Origin: Anaerolineales bacterium
GTDB lineage: Bacteria; Chloroflexota; Anaerolineae; Anaerolineales; DRMV01
Direction of reading: 5' to 3'
NCBI GenBank assembly: GCA_027044735.1
Contig: JALUBW010000029.1
Location: 1-5,631 of the forward strand
DNA length: 5,631 bases
Within the stretch, counting starts at the first letter, position 1; each line of letters begins with the position of its first letter. The position numbers were made by a program, and so were the translations under genes. Shown one piece after another: positions 1-5,631 of the stretch. The notes beneath the pieces were generated by a model. That model had not been told where the DNA came from. It searched no databases and worked only from the letters and a program-made list of their open reading frames with translations.

Positions 1-1266
1 GGCTGTTGTGTGCGTGCCGCTTCGGTGTAGGTGCACGAAGTTAATTTTGCCTTGTTTGCAGTGCTTAACGGCGAAATTCAGCACCGCTTTTGTCAATTCT
101 TCCTCTTCCTCCTCGGTTGGGAGGATCTGAGCAGGCAGCGGTTCTAAATGCACGGCAATCTCGGCCAGTTGGGGGATTTCGGCGCGCGCCCGACGAATAA
201 ACGCCTGTGCTTGTTCGTGCGCTTCCCCGAGCGAAATTTCGCCGGGGAATTCTAAGTGCATTTCGGCGCTGTATTTTTCGTTTGACAGTGCGTGAATGTA
301 AATTTCGTGTATTCCCAGCCCAAAGCCGTCGGCAATCCTTCTCAGGCCGGTGCTAATTGTGAACCACGGCGAGCGCGCTTCTTCATCTGCCAGCGCGGGC
401 TCAACGTGCACCATTGCTTCTATCACGTCGGGCACTTCTTCCACGACGCGGCGCTCCACTTCATCGGCCACTGCGTGGGCTTGGTTGGTGCCCATCCCCG
501 AGGGAACTTGAATGCGCAAGTCGGCAAATGCTGCCCCGGGTCGGCCGCGCGAGCGAATATGATACACCTTCAACACCCCCGGCACCTTCGTAGCCGCTTC
601 TTCTATTGCCTTGGGGTCAACCACCGAGGCATCGGTGAGGTATTGGGCGGCTGTGCTTAGAATTTCCCAAGCGGTGTGCACAATCAGCAGGGCGATGAGA
701 AAAGCGGCCAGCGGGTCCAGCCAGTGCAGCCCCAGTTTTACCCCTATCAGCGAGGCTATAACCGAGCCCGTCACCCACAGATCGCTTTTGGTGTGGGCGG
801 CATCGGCGAGCAAAAGTTCCGATTGCCATCGCTTGCCCTGTTTTGTTTCCCACAGCACGATGAGCGTGTTTGTGGCGAGCGCCAGAGCGACGAGATAAAG
901 GGTGAGCGGCTCCACTTTTGTGATGCCGTGCCGCCAATGTTCTATCGCTTGCCATGCGATTTCGGCGGCGGCGAGCACCATCAACACGCCTATGAAAAGA
1001 GCGCCGAGCGTTTCAAAGCGTTGGTAGCCGTAGGGATGGCGCTCGTCGGCTTTGCGCGCCGAAATGTGTAGCATGGCGAGGCTTATTAGGTTTGAGGCTA
1101 CATCTACCAAAGAATGAAAACCGTCGGCGACCACGGATAGCGCACCCGCGGCCATGCCTACGCCTATTTTGAGGAGCGTTACGGATAGATTGAATGCTAA
1201 TACGCCGAGCAGAACCCGACGCACTGAAGCCGAACGGCTGTTTTGGTCAATATGGTTTTCTTTCAC
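1..1266 (-). CDS. Cation diffusion facilitator (CDF) family metal transporter with repeated C-terminal domains, 3' end cut by window edge
   Basis: An inner-membrane proton-coupled exporter of divalent metal, with zinc the most likely substrate (inference). I translated 422 codons from GTG at 1266-1264 to the window edge without a stop. About six membrane segments lie at roughly residues 17-37, 43-66, 86-106, 119-138, 163-178 and 183-203. The paired metal-site motifs are H51-S-L-V-D55 in segment 2 and H158-T-K-S-D162 in segment 5, giving an HDHD site like that of zinc-type CDFs. The HPYGY motif at 77-81 is also typical of the family. A cytoplasmic ferredoxin-like dimerisation domain follows at about 215-292. 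A second copy-like unit lies at about 300-377; the two end in VHVEP and VHLEP. An acidic stretch (385-390) then leads into what may be a third unit. Usual CDFs are about 300 residues with one such domain, so this one is unusually long. The start overlaps the PBP stop and no Shine-Dalgarno is visible. The next in-frame ATG (M38) falls inside the first membrane segment, so GTG is preferred. Family assignment is sure; substrate is not. Confidence 0.93.
   Translation of the reverse strand, partial: MKENHIDQNSRSASVRRVLLGVLAFNLSVTLLKIGVGMAAGALSVVADGFHSLVDVASNLISLAMLHISARKADERHPYGYQRFETLGALFIGVLMVLAAAEIAWQAIEHWRHGITKVEPLTLYLVALALATNTLIVLWETKQGKRWQSELLLADAAHTKSDLWVTGSVIASLIGVKLGLHWLDPLAAFLIALLIVHTAWEILSTAAQYLTDASVVDPKAIEEAATKVPGVLKVYHIRSRGRPGAAFADLRIQVPSGMGTNQAHAVADEVERRVVEEVPDVIEAMVHVEPALADEEARSPWFTISTGLRRIADGFGLGIHEIYIHALSNEKYSAEMHLEFPGEISLGEAHEQAQAFIRRARAEIPQLAEIAVHLEPLPAQILPTEEEEEELTKAVLNFAVKHCKQGKINFVHLHRSGTHTTA
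1263..1266 (-). promoter_or_regulatory. GTGA stop/start overlap coupling PBP and CDF translation
   Basis: Read on the minus strand, the four bases are GTGA. The last three form the TGA stop of the penicillin-binding protein and the first three form the GTG start of the CDF transporter. The sequence before it is the C-rich Thr-Pro repeat, which offers no purine-rich ribosome binding site. Initiation of the CDF therefore probably depends on ribosomes finishing the PBP (termination-reinitiation). The overlap is seen directly; the coupling is inferred. Confidence 0.75.
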
Positions 1267-4200
1267 GGTGTTGCTGTGGCTGTGGGGATGGGTGCTGGCG
1301 TTTGCGTTGGTGTTGGTGTTGCGGATGGGGTGACGGTGGGCAGCGCTGTTGGGGTGGGCGTTGGTGAGGAGGTCGGAGTTGTGGTAAAGGTGGGCTGTGG
1401 CGTTGGAGTAGCAGTGGCGGTTGGAGAGGCCGTTGGGGTGGGCGTTGGCGTAGTGGTTGGGGTGGGTGTTGCCGTCGGCGTGGGGGTTGGCGTGGGAATG
1501 TTGAACGTCACTGTGATTTGCCTAATGGCATAGTTCAACTCGCTCACCGTGCTGTGCATATACATCCGCAGCAGCACTTTGCCGGTTGGCATGTGTTCCC
1601 AGTCCCACATTTCGCTTATTTTCCATTCGGCCACTTTGTCGGGCTTTGGCACTGGCTTGTTGCTTTTGTAGATGTTGTGCCACTTTTTGTCTTTGGGGGT
1701 GCGCGCTTCTATGCGGAAATCTTTGAAGTATTTGGTGGCGTCTGCTTGGACGATGACGTCAACTTTGGGGTCTGTGATTACAGTGCCGTCGGCTGGATAC
1801 ACAAATTTCAGCAGCGGGCGAGGGTCGGAGGCTTTGCATTTGCGGTCGGGGGTGAAGATGACGGGGTTTTTGAAACCCATTTTGGCCGCCCAACTGCGCC
1901 CTTCTTTAGTGTTGCGCAGCCATTTGCGCGCCCACGGGTCTGAAACTTTGATCGTGAGCCATTTGGTGGAATACAACCCATCGGGATTGCAAACTTTGGA
2001 AGGCGCTAACTGAGTCCATGTGTCAATCGGAACAAATTGCCACAGGTCATCCGAGGCGGGCAAGGGCGGCTGGTCGTAGGCAAACACCTCAGTTCGCTGT
2101 TTGGGGCACCATTTGGAAGGGCGGGTGCCGGAAATGGCGCAGATCACCTCATCCACAATGCCGGGAGGGCGCACAAAGGGGGTGGGGTGGCCGTTGGTGA
2201 GGTGATCCTCGGCAAATTGCATAAAGGCCGACCAAATTGGCGCGGCGCCGGTCAGGCCGGTGCTGTTTATCATCGGGCTGTTATCGGCATTGCCCACCCA
2301 TACCCCCACCGCTATATCGGGAGTGTAACCCATCGTCCAGTTGTCGCGAAAGTCATTCGTTGTGCCGGTTTTGGCTGCAGCGGGGAAGGGCAGGTGCAAT
2401 GGCGAATTGTAGCCAAATTCCCACGCGCGTGCGTTGTTGTCGGAAAGGATTGAGGTGATGAGGTAAGCGTGTTCGGCGCGGATTACCTGTTTGCCCGGCG
2501 GCGGGGTGTATTGGTAGACCACATTGCCTTTGTAATCCACAATTTTGGTAATGGCAACTGGCGGGACGCGCTTGCCGCCGTTTGCCATGACAGCGTAAGC
2601 GCCGGTATGCTCAAGCAGGGTTACTTCGCCGCCGCCCAAGGTCAACGAAAGGCCATAATCTTTGCGGGTGAGCGTCGTTATGCCAAGCCGCTCGGCCATT
2701 CCGATTAGCCCGTCTTTTTGCGGTGTTTTGGGGTCGTCGTAGATACCCACAAACTGCAATGCTTTCACGGCGGGCACGTTGAAAGAATTTGCCAGCGCAA
2801 TTCGCACCGTGACTGGGCCGTGGAAGCGGTGGTCGTAATTCACCGGCTTGTAGGGCGGGCGCGGGTCGTTAGGGTTGCCCGAAGGCGGGAATTCGCTCGG
2901 CACATCCCAAATCAGCGTCGCGGGCGTCCAGCCCTTTTCAAAAGCAGCCAAGTAGGTGTAGGGCTTGATGGAAGAGCCGGGCTGGCGCGGTGCGAGCGCC
3001 ATGTTTACCTGCCCATGTATGGCCTTGTTGTAGTAATCGGCCGAGCCCACCATTGCCAAAATTTCGCCGGTTGTAGGACGAATTGCCACCAGCGCCCCAT
3101 CGGTTACGTGCTTTGCAGCGAGCGATTTCACTTGCTTGCGCACAATTTCTTGCGCTTTTTCTTGCAGTGTGGGGTCTAAGGTGGTGTAGACTGTGAATCC
3201 CGAGCGGTAAATTGTCTGCGGGTCGTAGCGTTTTTCCAGCAGCGAGCGGATGTAATTCACCCAGTGCGGAAAGCGCATTGGGATGTTGGGCGATGGGAAT
3301 TTGTAGTTTTGCATTTGCTGCCACGCAGAGGCCACATCCTGAGCCGATACGCAAATGGGGTGTGGGCTGTTGCTGACGCTTATGCACCCCATTTCTTGGC
3401 TGGTTTCGTATAGGCGGGTGAGAACTTGGCGGAAGCGCTGCATGGCGGCTTTGCGGTTTGTGTAGGGGTCGTAAACTGCTGGCGCTTGGGGCAGGCCGGC
3501 CAAAAAAGCGGCTTGCGCGAGGGTGAGTTTGTCTGCGCTGGTGTGGAAATAAGTCTCGGCGGCGGCCTCTACGCCGTAGGCGAGGTTGCCGTAGTAGACT
3601 TCGTTCAGGTAAAGTTCAAGGATTTCATCCTTGGAATAGCGGCGGGTGATTTCTATGGCTAAAATTGCTTCGCGCAATTTGCGGTCGTAAGTGCGTTTGT
3701 TGCGCTCCTCTGGCGAGAGCAGAAGGGCGCGCGCGAGTTGTTGGGTTATTGTTGAAGCACCCGAGACTATCTCGCCGCTGGTGTAGTTTTGCCAAAAAGC
3801 GCGCGCGATTGCCCAAATGTCTATGCCGGGGTGTTCGTAAAAGTGCTTGTCTTCGGTGGCGATGGTGGCGGCCACCATGTAAGGCGAAATTTTGCTCAGC
3901 GGCACGTAAGTTCTTCGCCCGGCGTTGGGGTCAAGGATTTCGTAGAGCACATCGCCGTTGCGGTCTAAGATGCGGGTGGTTTCAAAGTGCGAGGCGCGCT
4001 TGCGTAGGTTGTCCACGCTGGGCAGGGATGCGGCAATGGTGTAATACTTGTAGACGCCGAACGCGGTCAGCGCTCCGCCGATGAACAGCGCGATCAGTAA
4101 AACGCTAAACACTAACCGCAGGCTCCAGCGGATGATGGAATGCCACCAGTTGATGGAGCGGTAGCGGCGCGCGGACAATTTGTCCGGCCTTTCGGGCGGT

Positions 4201-4784
4201 GGGGGAGGCGGGGGAGGTGGTTGAGGGGGCAGTTCAGGTGGCGGCGGAATTATCATTCCATCCGGAGTAATGTGGGCATCGGGCGGCGGCGCTTTTGGCG
4301 GCGGTGGTGTTGCCTCCGCTTTTTCGGCCTTGGGCGTTTGAGGCGGAGGAGTTTTTTCTGCCGCATTCGGCGCGGCGGCTTTTTCGGGCTGAAGCGCTTC
4401 TTTTTGCTCTTGAGTTTCTGCAGCCTTTGAGCCTTCTGTGGCTTTCGGCGTGGGCGGTTCGGCGGATTGGGCGGCGGTTGGTGCGGTTCTATTTTCCTCC
4501 TCAGCGGCTTCTTTTTGGGGAAGTGGCTGCGGCAAGGCGGGTGTTTCTGGGGGAAACTGCGCTTCTTGCCCGCTTTGGAGGTCTGCGCCCTCCAAAGCCG
4601 TCTTTTCCTCAGTGATGGCTTTGCCCTCAGGCGCTTTTTCCCCTGTGCTTGTGCTTTCGGTATGCTCTACCGGTTCATACACCTGCTCGCCATCTATCCA
4701 TTCCGCGCGCGGCAGTGCATCCTCCGGCAGCGCGTTTTCGGGTTCGCCGTTTGGCTCTTTCGGTTGCTTACTTTGGGCGTCCAA
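1263..4784 (-). CDS. Class A (bifunctional) penicillin-binding protein, PBP1A/1C-like, with low-complexity head and Thr-Pro tail
   Basis: A bifunctional peptidoglycan synthase of 1173 residues: it polymerises lipid II and cross-links stem peptides outside the membrane. Order of parts: cytoplasmic head rich in Pro, Glu and Ala (about 1-215, with nine prolines in a row at 189-197); one membrane anchor (about 221-245); GT51 glycosyltransferase (about 270-440) with catalytic E311 in [10 protein letters not shown], the [11 protein letters not shown] motif from 342, and second glutamate E372; transpeptidase (about 560-860) with S604-x-x-K607, S667-F-N669 and K805-T-G807; a Cys-containing linker; an Ig/fibronectin-like domain (about 992-1095); and a Thr-Pro repeat tail (1097-1173). 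All catalytic motifs are intact, so it should be active. It is longer than common class A PBPs (about 700-900 residues) because of both ends. The start is TTG at 4784-4782: an in-frame TAG lies two codons upstream (4790-4788), GGAG sits 6 bases before it, and the first in-frame ATG is only at residue 177. Its stop overlaps the CDF start. Which PBP1 subclass it belongs to is less certain than the class. Confidence 0.97.
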   Translation of the reverse strand: MDAQSKQPKEPNGEPENALPEDALPRAEWIDGEQVYEPVEHTESTSTGEKAPEGKAITEEKTALEGADLQSGQEAQFPPETPALPQPLPQKEAAEEENRTAPTAAQSAEPPTPKATEGSKAAETQEQKEALQPEKAAAPNAAEKTPPPQTPKAEKAEATPPPPKAPPPDAHITPDGMIIPPPPELPPQPPPPPPPPPERPDKLSARRYRSINWWHSIIRWSLRLVFSVLLIALFIGGALTAFGVYKYYTIAASLPSVDNLRKRASHFETTRILDRNGDVLYEILDPNAGRRTYVPLSKISPYMVAATIATEDKHFYEHPGIDIWAIARAFWQNYTSGEIVSGASTITQQLARALLLSPEERNKRTYDRKLREAILAIEITRRYSKDEILELYLNEVYYGNLAYGVEAAAETYFHTSADKLTLAQAAFLAGLPQAPAVYDPYTNRKAAMQRFRQVLTRLYETSQEMGCISVSNSPHPICVSAQDVASAWQQMQNYKFPSPNIPMRFPHWVNYIRSLLEKRYDPQTIYRSGFTVYTTLDPTLQEKAQEIVRKQVKSLAAKHVTDGALVAIRPTTGEILAMVGSADYYNKAIHGQVNMALAPRQPGSSIKPYTYLAAFEKGWTPATLIWDVPSEFPPSGNPNDPRPPYKPVNYDHRFHGPVTVRIALANSFNVPAVKALQFVGIYDDPKTPQKDGLIGMAERLGITTLTRKDYGLSLTLGGGEVTLLEHTGAYAVMANGGKRVPPVAITKIVDYKGNVVYQYTPPPGKQVIRAEHAYLITSILSDNNARAWEFGYNSPLHLPFPAAAKTGTTNDFRDNWTMGYTPDIAVGVWVGNADNSPMINSTGLTGAAPIWSAFMQFAEDHLTNGHPTPFVRPPGIVDEVICAISGTRPSKWCPKQRTEVFAYDQPPLPASDDLWQFVPIDTWTQLAPSKVCNPDGLYSTKWLTIKVSDPWARKWLRNTKEGRSWAAKMGFKNPVIFTPDRKCKASDPRPLLKFVYPADGTVITDPKVDVIVQADATKYFKDFRIEARTPKDKKWHNIYKSNKPVPKPDKVAEWKISEMWDWEHMPTGKVLLRMYMHSTVSELNYAIRQITVTFNIPTPTPTPTATPTPTTTPTPTPTASPTATATPTPQPTFTTTPTSSPTPTPTALPTVTPSATPTPTQTPAPIPTATATP
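1266..1496 (-). repeat. Thr-Pro repeat tract encoding the C-terminal tail of the PBP
   Basis: Codons for residues 1097-1173 alternate mostly Thr and Pro, with some Ala, Ser and Gln. On the plus strand this gives a run of GGTGTT/GGGTGT-like imperfect repeats. Such tails occur on secreted and cell-surface proteins of Chloroflexota (recollection). The tail is expected to be extended and exposed outside the membrane, possibly threading into the wall or carrying O-linked sugars (inference). No sorting signal follows it. DNA of this kind is prone to slippage, so tail length may vary between strains. Confidence 0.9.
4194..4307 (-). repeat. Polyproline-encoding low-complexity tract in the PBP cytoplasmic head
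   Basis: Residues 160-197 contain blocks of 3 to 9 consecutive prolines (160-163, 166-168, 180-183, 189-197), just before the basic segment that precedes the membrane anchor. On the plus strand this is a G-rich stretch with G-runs at 4201-4205, 4210-4214 and 4225-4229. Proline runs of this length stall ribosomes unless elongation factor P acts (established), so synthesis of this PBP should depend on EF-P (inference). Confidence 0.85.
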
Positions 4785-4790
4785 CTTCTA

Positions 4791-4794
4791 CTCC
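4791..4794 (-). promoter_or_regulatory. Ribosome binding site (GGAG) fixing the TTG start of the PBP
   Basis: The minus strand reads GGAG, then six bases (TAGAAG), then TTG. The spacing is good for a Shine-Dalgarno site. The six-base gap itself contains the in-frame TAG, so translation cannot start further upstream. Together these settle a TTG start for the PBP despite the rarity of that codon. Confidence 0.75.
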
Positions 4795-4800
4795 AAACTG

Positions 4801-4949
4801 CTAATGGTTTAGAGCCCATCCGGAAATTCTTTGTGGGCGTATCACTGCGAGGCGGCAGAGCCGCCGAAGCAGTCTCCCGACCATTAGTAAAAGGGGGATT
4901 GCTTCGCCCCTACGGGGCTCGCAATGACACCGCTACGAGATTTTCGGAT
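4801..4949. repeat. Further short inverted repeats flanking the palindromic element
   Basis: Two extra pairings lie around the main palindrome. ATCCGGAAAT at 4818-4827 faces ATTTTCGGAT at 4940-4949 (9 of 10 pairs), bracketing the whole element. CTAATGGT at 4801-4808 is the exact complement of ACCATTAG at 4880-4887, which lies in the central loop. The outer pair could be the ends of a small non-autonomous element; the second could give an alternative fold next to the PBP ribosome binding site. Both are seen in the sequence; their roles are speculative, and 8-10 base matches may arise by chance. Confidence 0.45.
4839..4930. repeat. Intergenic palindromic element with two side hairpins
   Basis: A nested inverted repeat between the hydratase and the PBP. 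The outer arms, 4839-4851 and 4918-4930, match at 11 of 13 positions. The inner arms, 4865-4878 and 4893-4906, match at 12 of 14. Between outer and inner stems sit two perfect small hairpins: GGCGGC/GCCGCC with an AGA loop (4851-4865), and GCCCC/GGGGC with a TAC loop (4906-4918). The central loop is 4879-4892. The arms carry CACTGCGAG...CGAAGCAGTC and GATTGCTTCG...CTCGCAATGAC. These resemble palindromes I recall scattered in intergenic DNA of many environmental bacteria (not searched). The transcript would fold strongly between the two genes and could attenuate or stabilise mRNA. A run of four T on the minus strand (4892-4889) is too short to call a proper terminator. Confidence 0.8.
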
Positions 4950-4955
4950 AGATTC

Positions 4956-5420
4956 TTACTCTTCGGGCTTGCTCGCCATCAGCACTGTCCAAATGCCTCG
5001 GATAACGCTTTCATCGTTTTGATTGCGGACGTCAACTTTGATGTCAACCGCTCCGCCGCCCAGACGGCGCATAGGCTTGGTGTTTATCACTTCCAGCACC
5101 ACATGAATTGTATCGCCAATGAACACCGGCTTGGCGAATTTCCATTCCTTGATTTCACGAAAAGCAATGGTTGTCCCTTCCAAAATACCGGTTTGAGCAG
5201 CCAAGCCGCTGGCAATACTGGTTATCAGCAAGCCATGTGCAATTCGCTTGCCAAAAGGGGTGGTTTTGGCAAACTCGGCATCGGTGTGCAACTGGTTGAA
5301 ATCTCCCGAAATCCCGGCAAAAGCCACTATATCGGCCTCGGTGATCGTGCGACCGGCGGTTACAATTTGCTGACCAACGGAAAATTCCTCAAAGTATTTG
5401 CCGCGAGGTTGGTGTTGCAT
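4956..5420 (-). CDS. MaoC-like hotdog-fold (R)-specific enoyl-CoA hydratase family protein
   Basis: A small cytoplasmic single-hotdog protein of 154 residues, the usual length for PhaJ-like and MaoC-like hydratases. Family members hydrate trans-2-enoyl-CoA to (R)-3-hydroxyacyl-CoA. From the chosen start, the catalytic Asp/His pair is D40 and H45 within SGDFNQLHTDAEFA (38-51), with N42 between them. The GKRIAHG segment that follows is also conserved in the family, which acts as a dimer. Glutamine replaces the frequent proline at residue 43, a common variant. Three starts are possible. ATG at 5420-5418 lies 6 bases after AGGAGG and is preferred. ATG at 5423-5421 is only 3 bases away. A GTG at 5450 lies upstream of the ribosome binding site and would add residues that do not look conserved. 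It is the first gene of the three on this strand, about 170 bases from the PBP and separated by a palindrome, so a shared transcript is uncertain. Exact substrate is unknown. Confidence 0.93.
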   Translation of the reverse strand: MQHQPRGKYFEEFSVGQQIVTAGRTITEADIVAFAGISGDFNQLHTDAEFAKTTPFGKRIAHGLLITSIASGLAAQTGILEGTTIAFREIKEWKFAKPVFIGDTIHVVLEVINTKPMRRLGGGAVDIKVDVRNQNDESVIRGIWTVLMASKPEE

Positions 5421-5426
5421 CATTTG

Positions 5427-5432
5427 CCTCCT
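5427..5432 (-). promoter_or_regulatory. Ribosome binding site (AGGAGG) of the MaoC-like gene
   Basis: The minus strand reads AGGAGG followed by CAA and then ATGATG. The second ATG (5420-5418) sits six bases from the site and the first only three. The site therefore favours the second ATG and argues against the GTG start upstream at 5450. It is a full-strength match, stronger than the site of the PBP. Confidence 0.85.
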
Positions 5433-5480
5433 GTTTTGTGGTTTGGGCACGCTTGTAAAGAGAACCCAGAAAGCGTGAGA

Positions 5481-5528
5481 GATTGAGGGATTGAGGGATT
5501 GGGGAACTAAGGGATTGGGGGATTGGGT
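5481..5528. repeat. 8-bp tandem repeat array, G-quadruplex-prone
   Basis: Six consecutive 8-base units with consensus GATTGRGG: GATTGAGG twice, then GATTGGGG, AACTAAGG, GATTGGGG and GATTGGGT. The plus strand has six G-runs of three or more (5487-5489, 5495-5497, 5501-5504, 5511-5513, 5517-5521, 5525-5527) separated by 3 to 6 bases, which fits the standard G-quadruplex pattern. The G-rich strand is the template strand for the hydratase gene, whose start is about 60 bases away. The array lies in the expected promoter region, but no convincing -35/-10 pair was found. Confidence 0.85.
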
Positions 5529-5569
5529 GTCCGAATGCTTCTCTTGGTGCTCTTTACGTTATCATCCAC

Positions 5570-5628
5570 CGATTACACAGATTTACACCGATTGAAAAAA
5601 ACACAGACGATTGAAGAAAAAACACAGA
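5570..5628. repeat. Three CGATT...ACACAGA direct repeats at the right edge
   Basis: Units that begin CGATT and end ACACAGA occur at 5570-5581 (12 bases), 5589-5607 (19 bases) and 5608-5628 (21 bases). The last two are adjacent and differ mainly by two extra bases in the A-rich middle. The stretch is A-rich and non-coding on both strands, and it may continue past the window. This may be an intergenic dispersed repeat; its function is unknown. Confidence 0.7.
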
Positions 5629-5631
5629 AGA

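Noticed and set aside
617..955. Minus-strand reading frame of 112 codons inside the CDF gene
   Set aside because: It is out of frame with the CDF, whose own frame carries all the family motifs through this region.
1243..1533. Plus-strand reading frame rich in Val and Gly (VGVGVG pattern)
   Set aside because: It is the antisense of the Thr-Pro repeat of the PBP; its pattern comes from the repeat, and it overlaps two well supported genes.
4879..4930. Rho-independent terminator after the MaoC-like gene
   Set aside because: The GCCCC hairpin is not followed directly by a T-run; the only T-run nearby is four bases long and lies after the inner stem arm. A strong structure is present but a terminator call is not supported.
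4839..4930. tRNA or other structured RNA gene
   Set aside because: The fold has two side hairpins in a long stem, but there are no tRNA features (no TTCGA-type T loop, acceptor stem or anticodon arm); it fits a palindromic repeat better.
4467..5486. Long plus-strand reading frame of 339 codons
   Set aside because: It runs antisense across the PBP head, the palindrome and the whole MaoC-like gene, has no recognisable domain, and its composition follows the genes on the other strand.
5481..5628. CRISPR array
   Set aside because: Units are 8 bases or short uneven direct repeats without spacers of constant length, and no cas gene is present.
5433..5631. Sigma-70-type promoter for the MaoC-like gene
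   Set aside because: Several AT-rich hexamers resemble -10 boxes on the minus strand, but none has a matching -35 at proper spacing, so no site was called.

Overview
The window holds three genes, all on the minus strand, read from right to left: a MaoC-type hotdog hydratase (4956-5420), a very large class A penicillin-binding protein (1263-4784), and a cation diffusion facilitator (CDF) metal transporter (1-1266) whose 3' end lies beyond the left edge. Coding density is high. The only non-coding stretches are about 170 bases between the hydratase and the PBP, and about 210 bases upstream of the hydratase. Both are filled with repeats.

The likely host is a free-living bacterium of the Chloroflexota, perhaps Anaerolineae-like. 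This is an inference from the long Thr-Pro tail on an extracytoplasmic protein, the Pro/Glu/Ala-rich cytoplasmic head of the PBP, and the style of the intergenic palindromes and short G-rich tandem repeats. No rRNA or marker gene confirms it.

Right end (5421-5631): three spaced CGATT...ACACAGA units, then a six-unit 8-bp tandem array that meets the G-quadruplex pattern, then a strong AGGAGG ribosome binding site for the hydratase. Middle (4785-4955): a compact palindromic element with two side hairpins inside a longer stem, followed by a GGAG site and a TTG start for the PBP. Left: the PBP stop codon and the CDF start codon overlap as GTGA, with no Shine-Dalgarno sequence before the CDF. The CDF is therefore probably translated by coupling to the PBP.

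The PBP polymerises glycan strands and cross-links peptidoglycan outside the membrane. The CDF would export or distribute a divalent metal such as zinc. The hydratase acts on acyl-CoA and has no obvious link to the other two. No defence system, mobile gene, RNA gene or CRISPR array is visible. The most unusual points are the repeated C-terminal domains of the CDF, its coupled translation to a cell-wall enzyme, the low-complexity ends of the PBP on both sides of the membrane, and the intergenic repeats.
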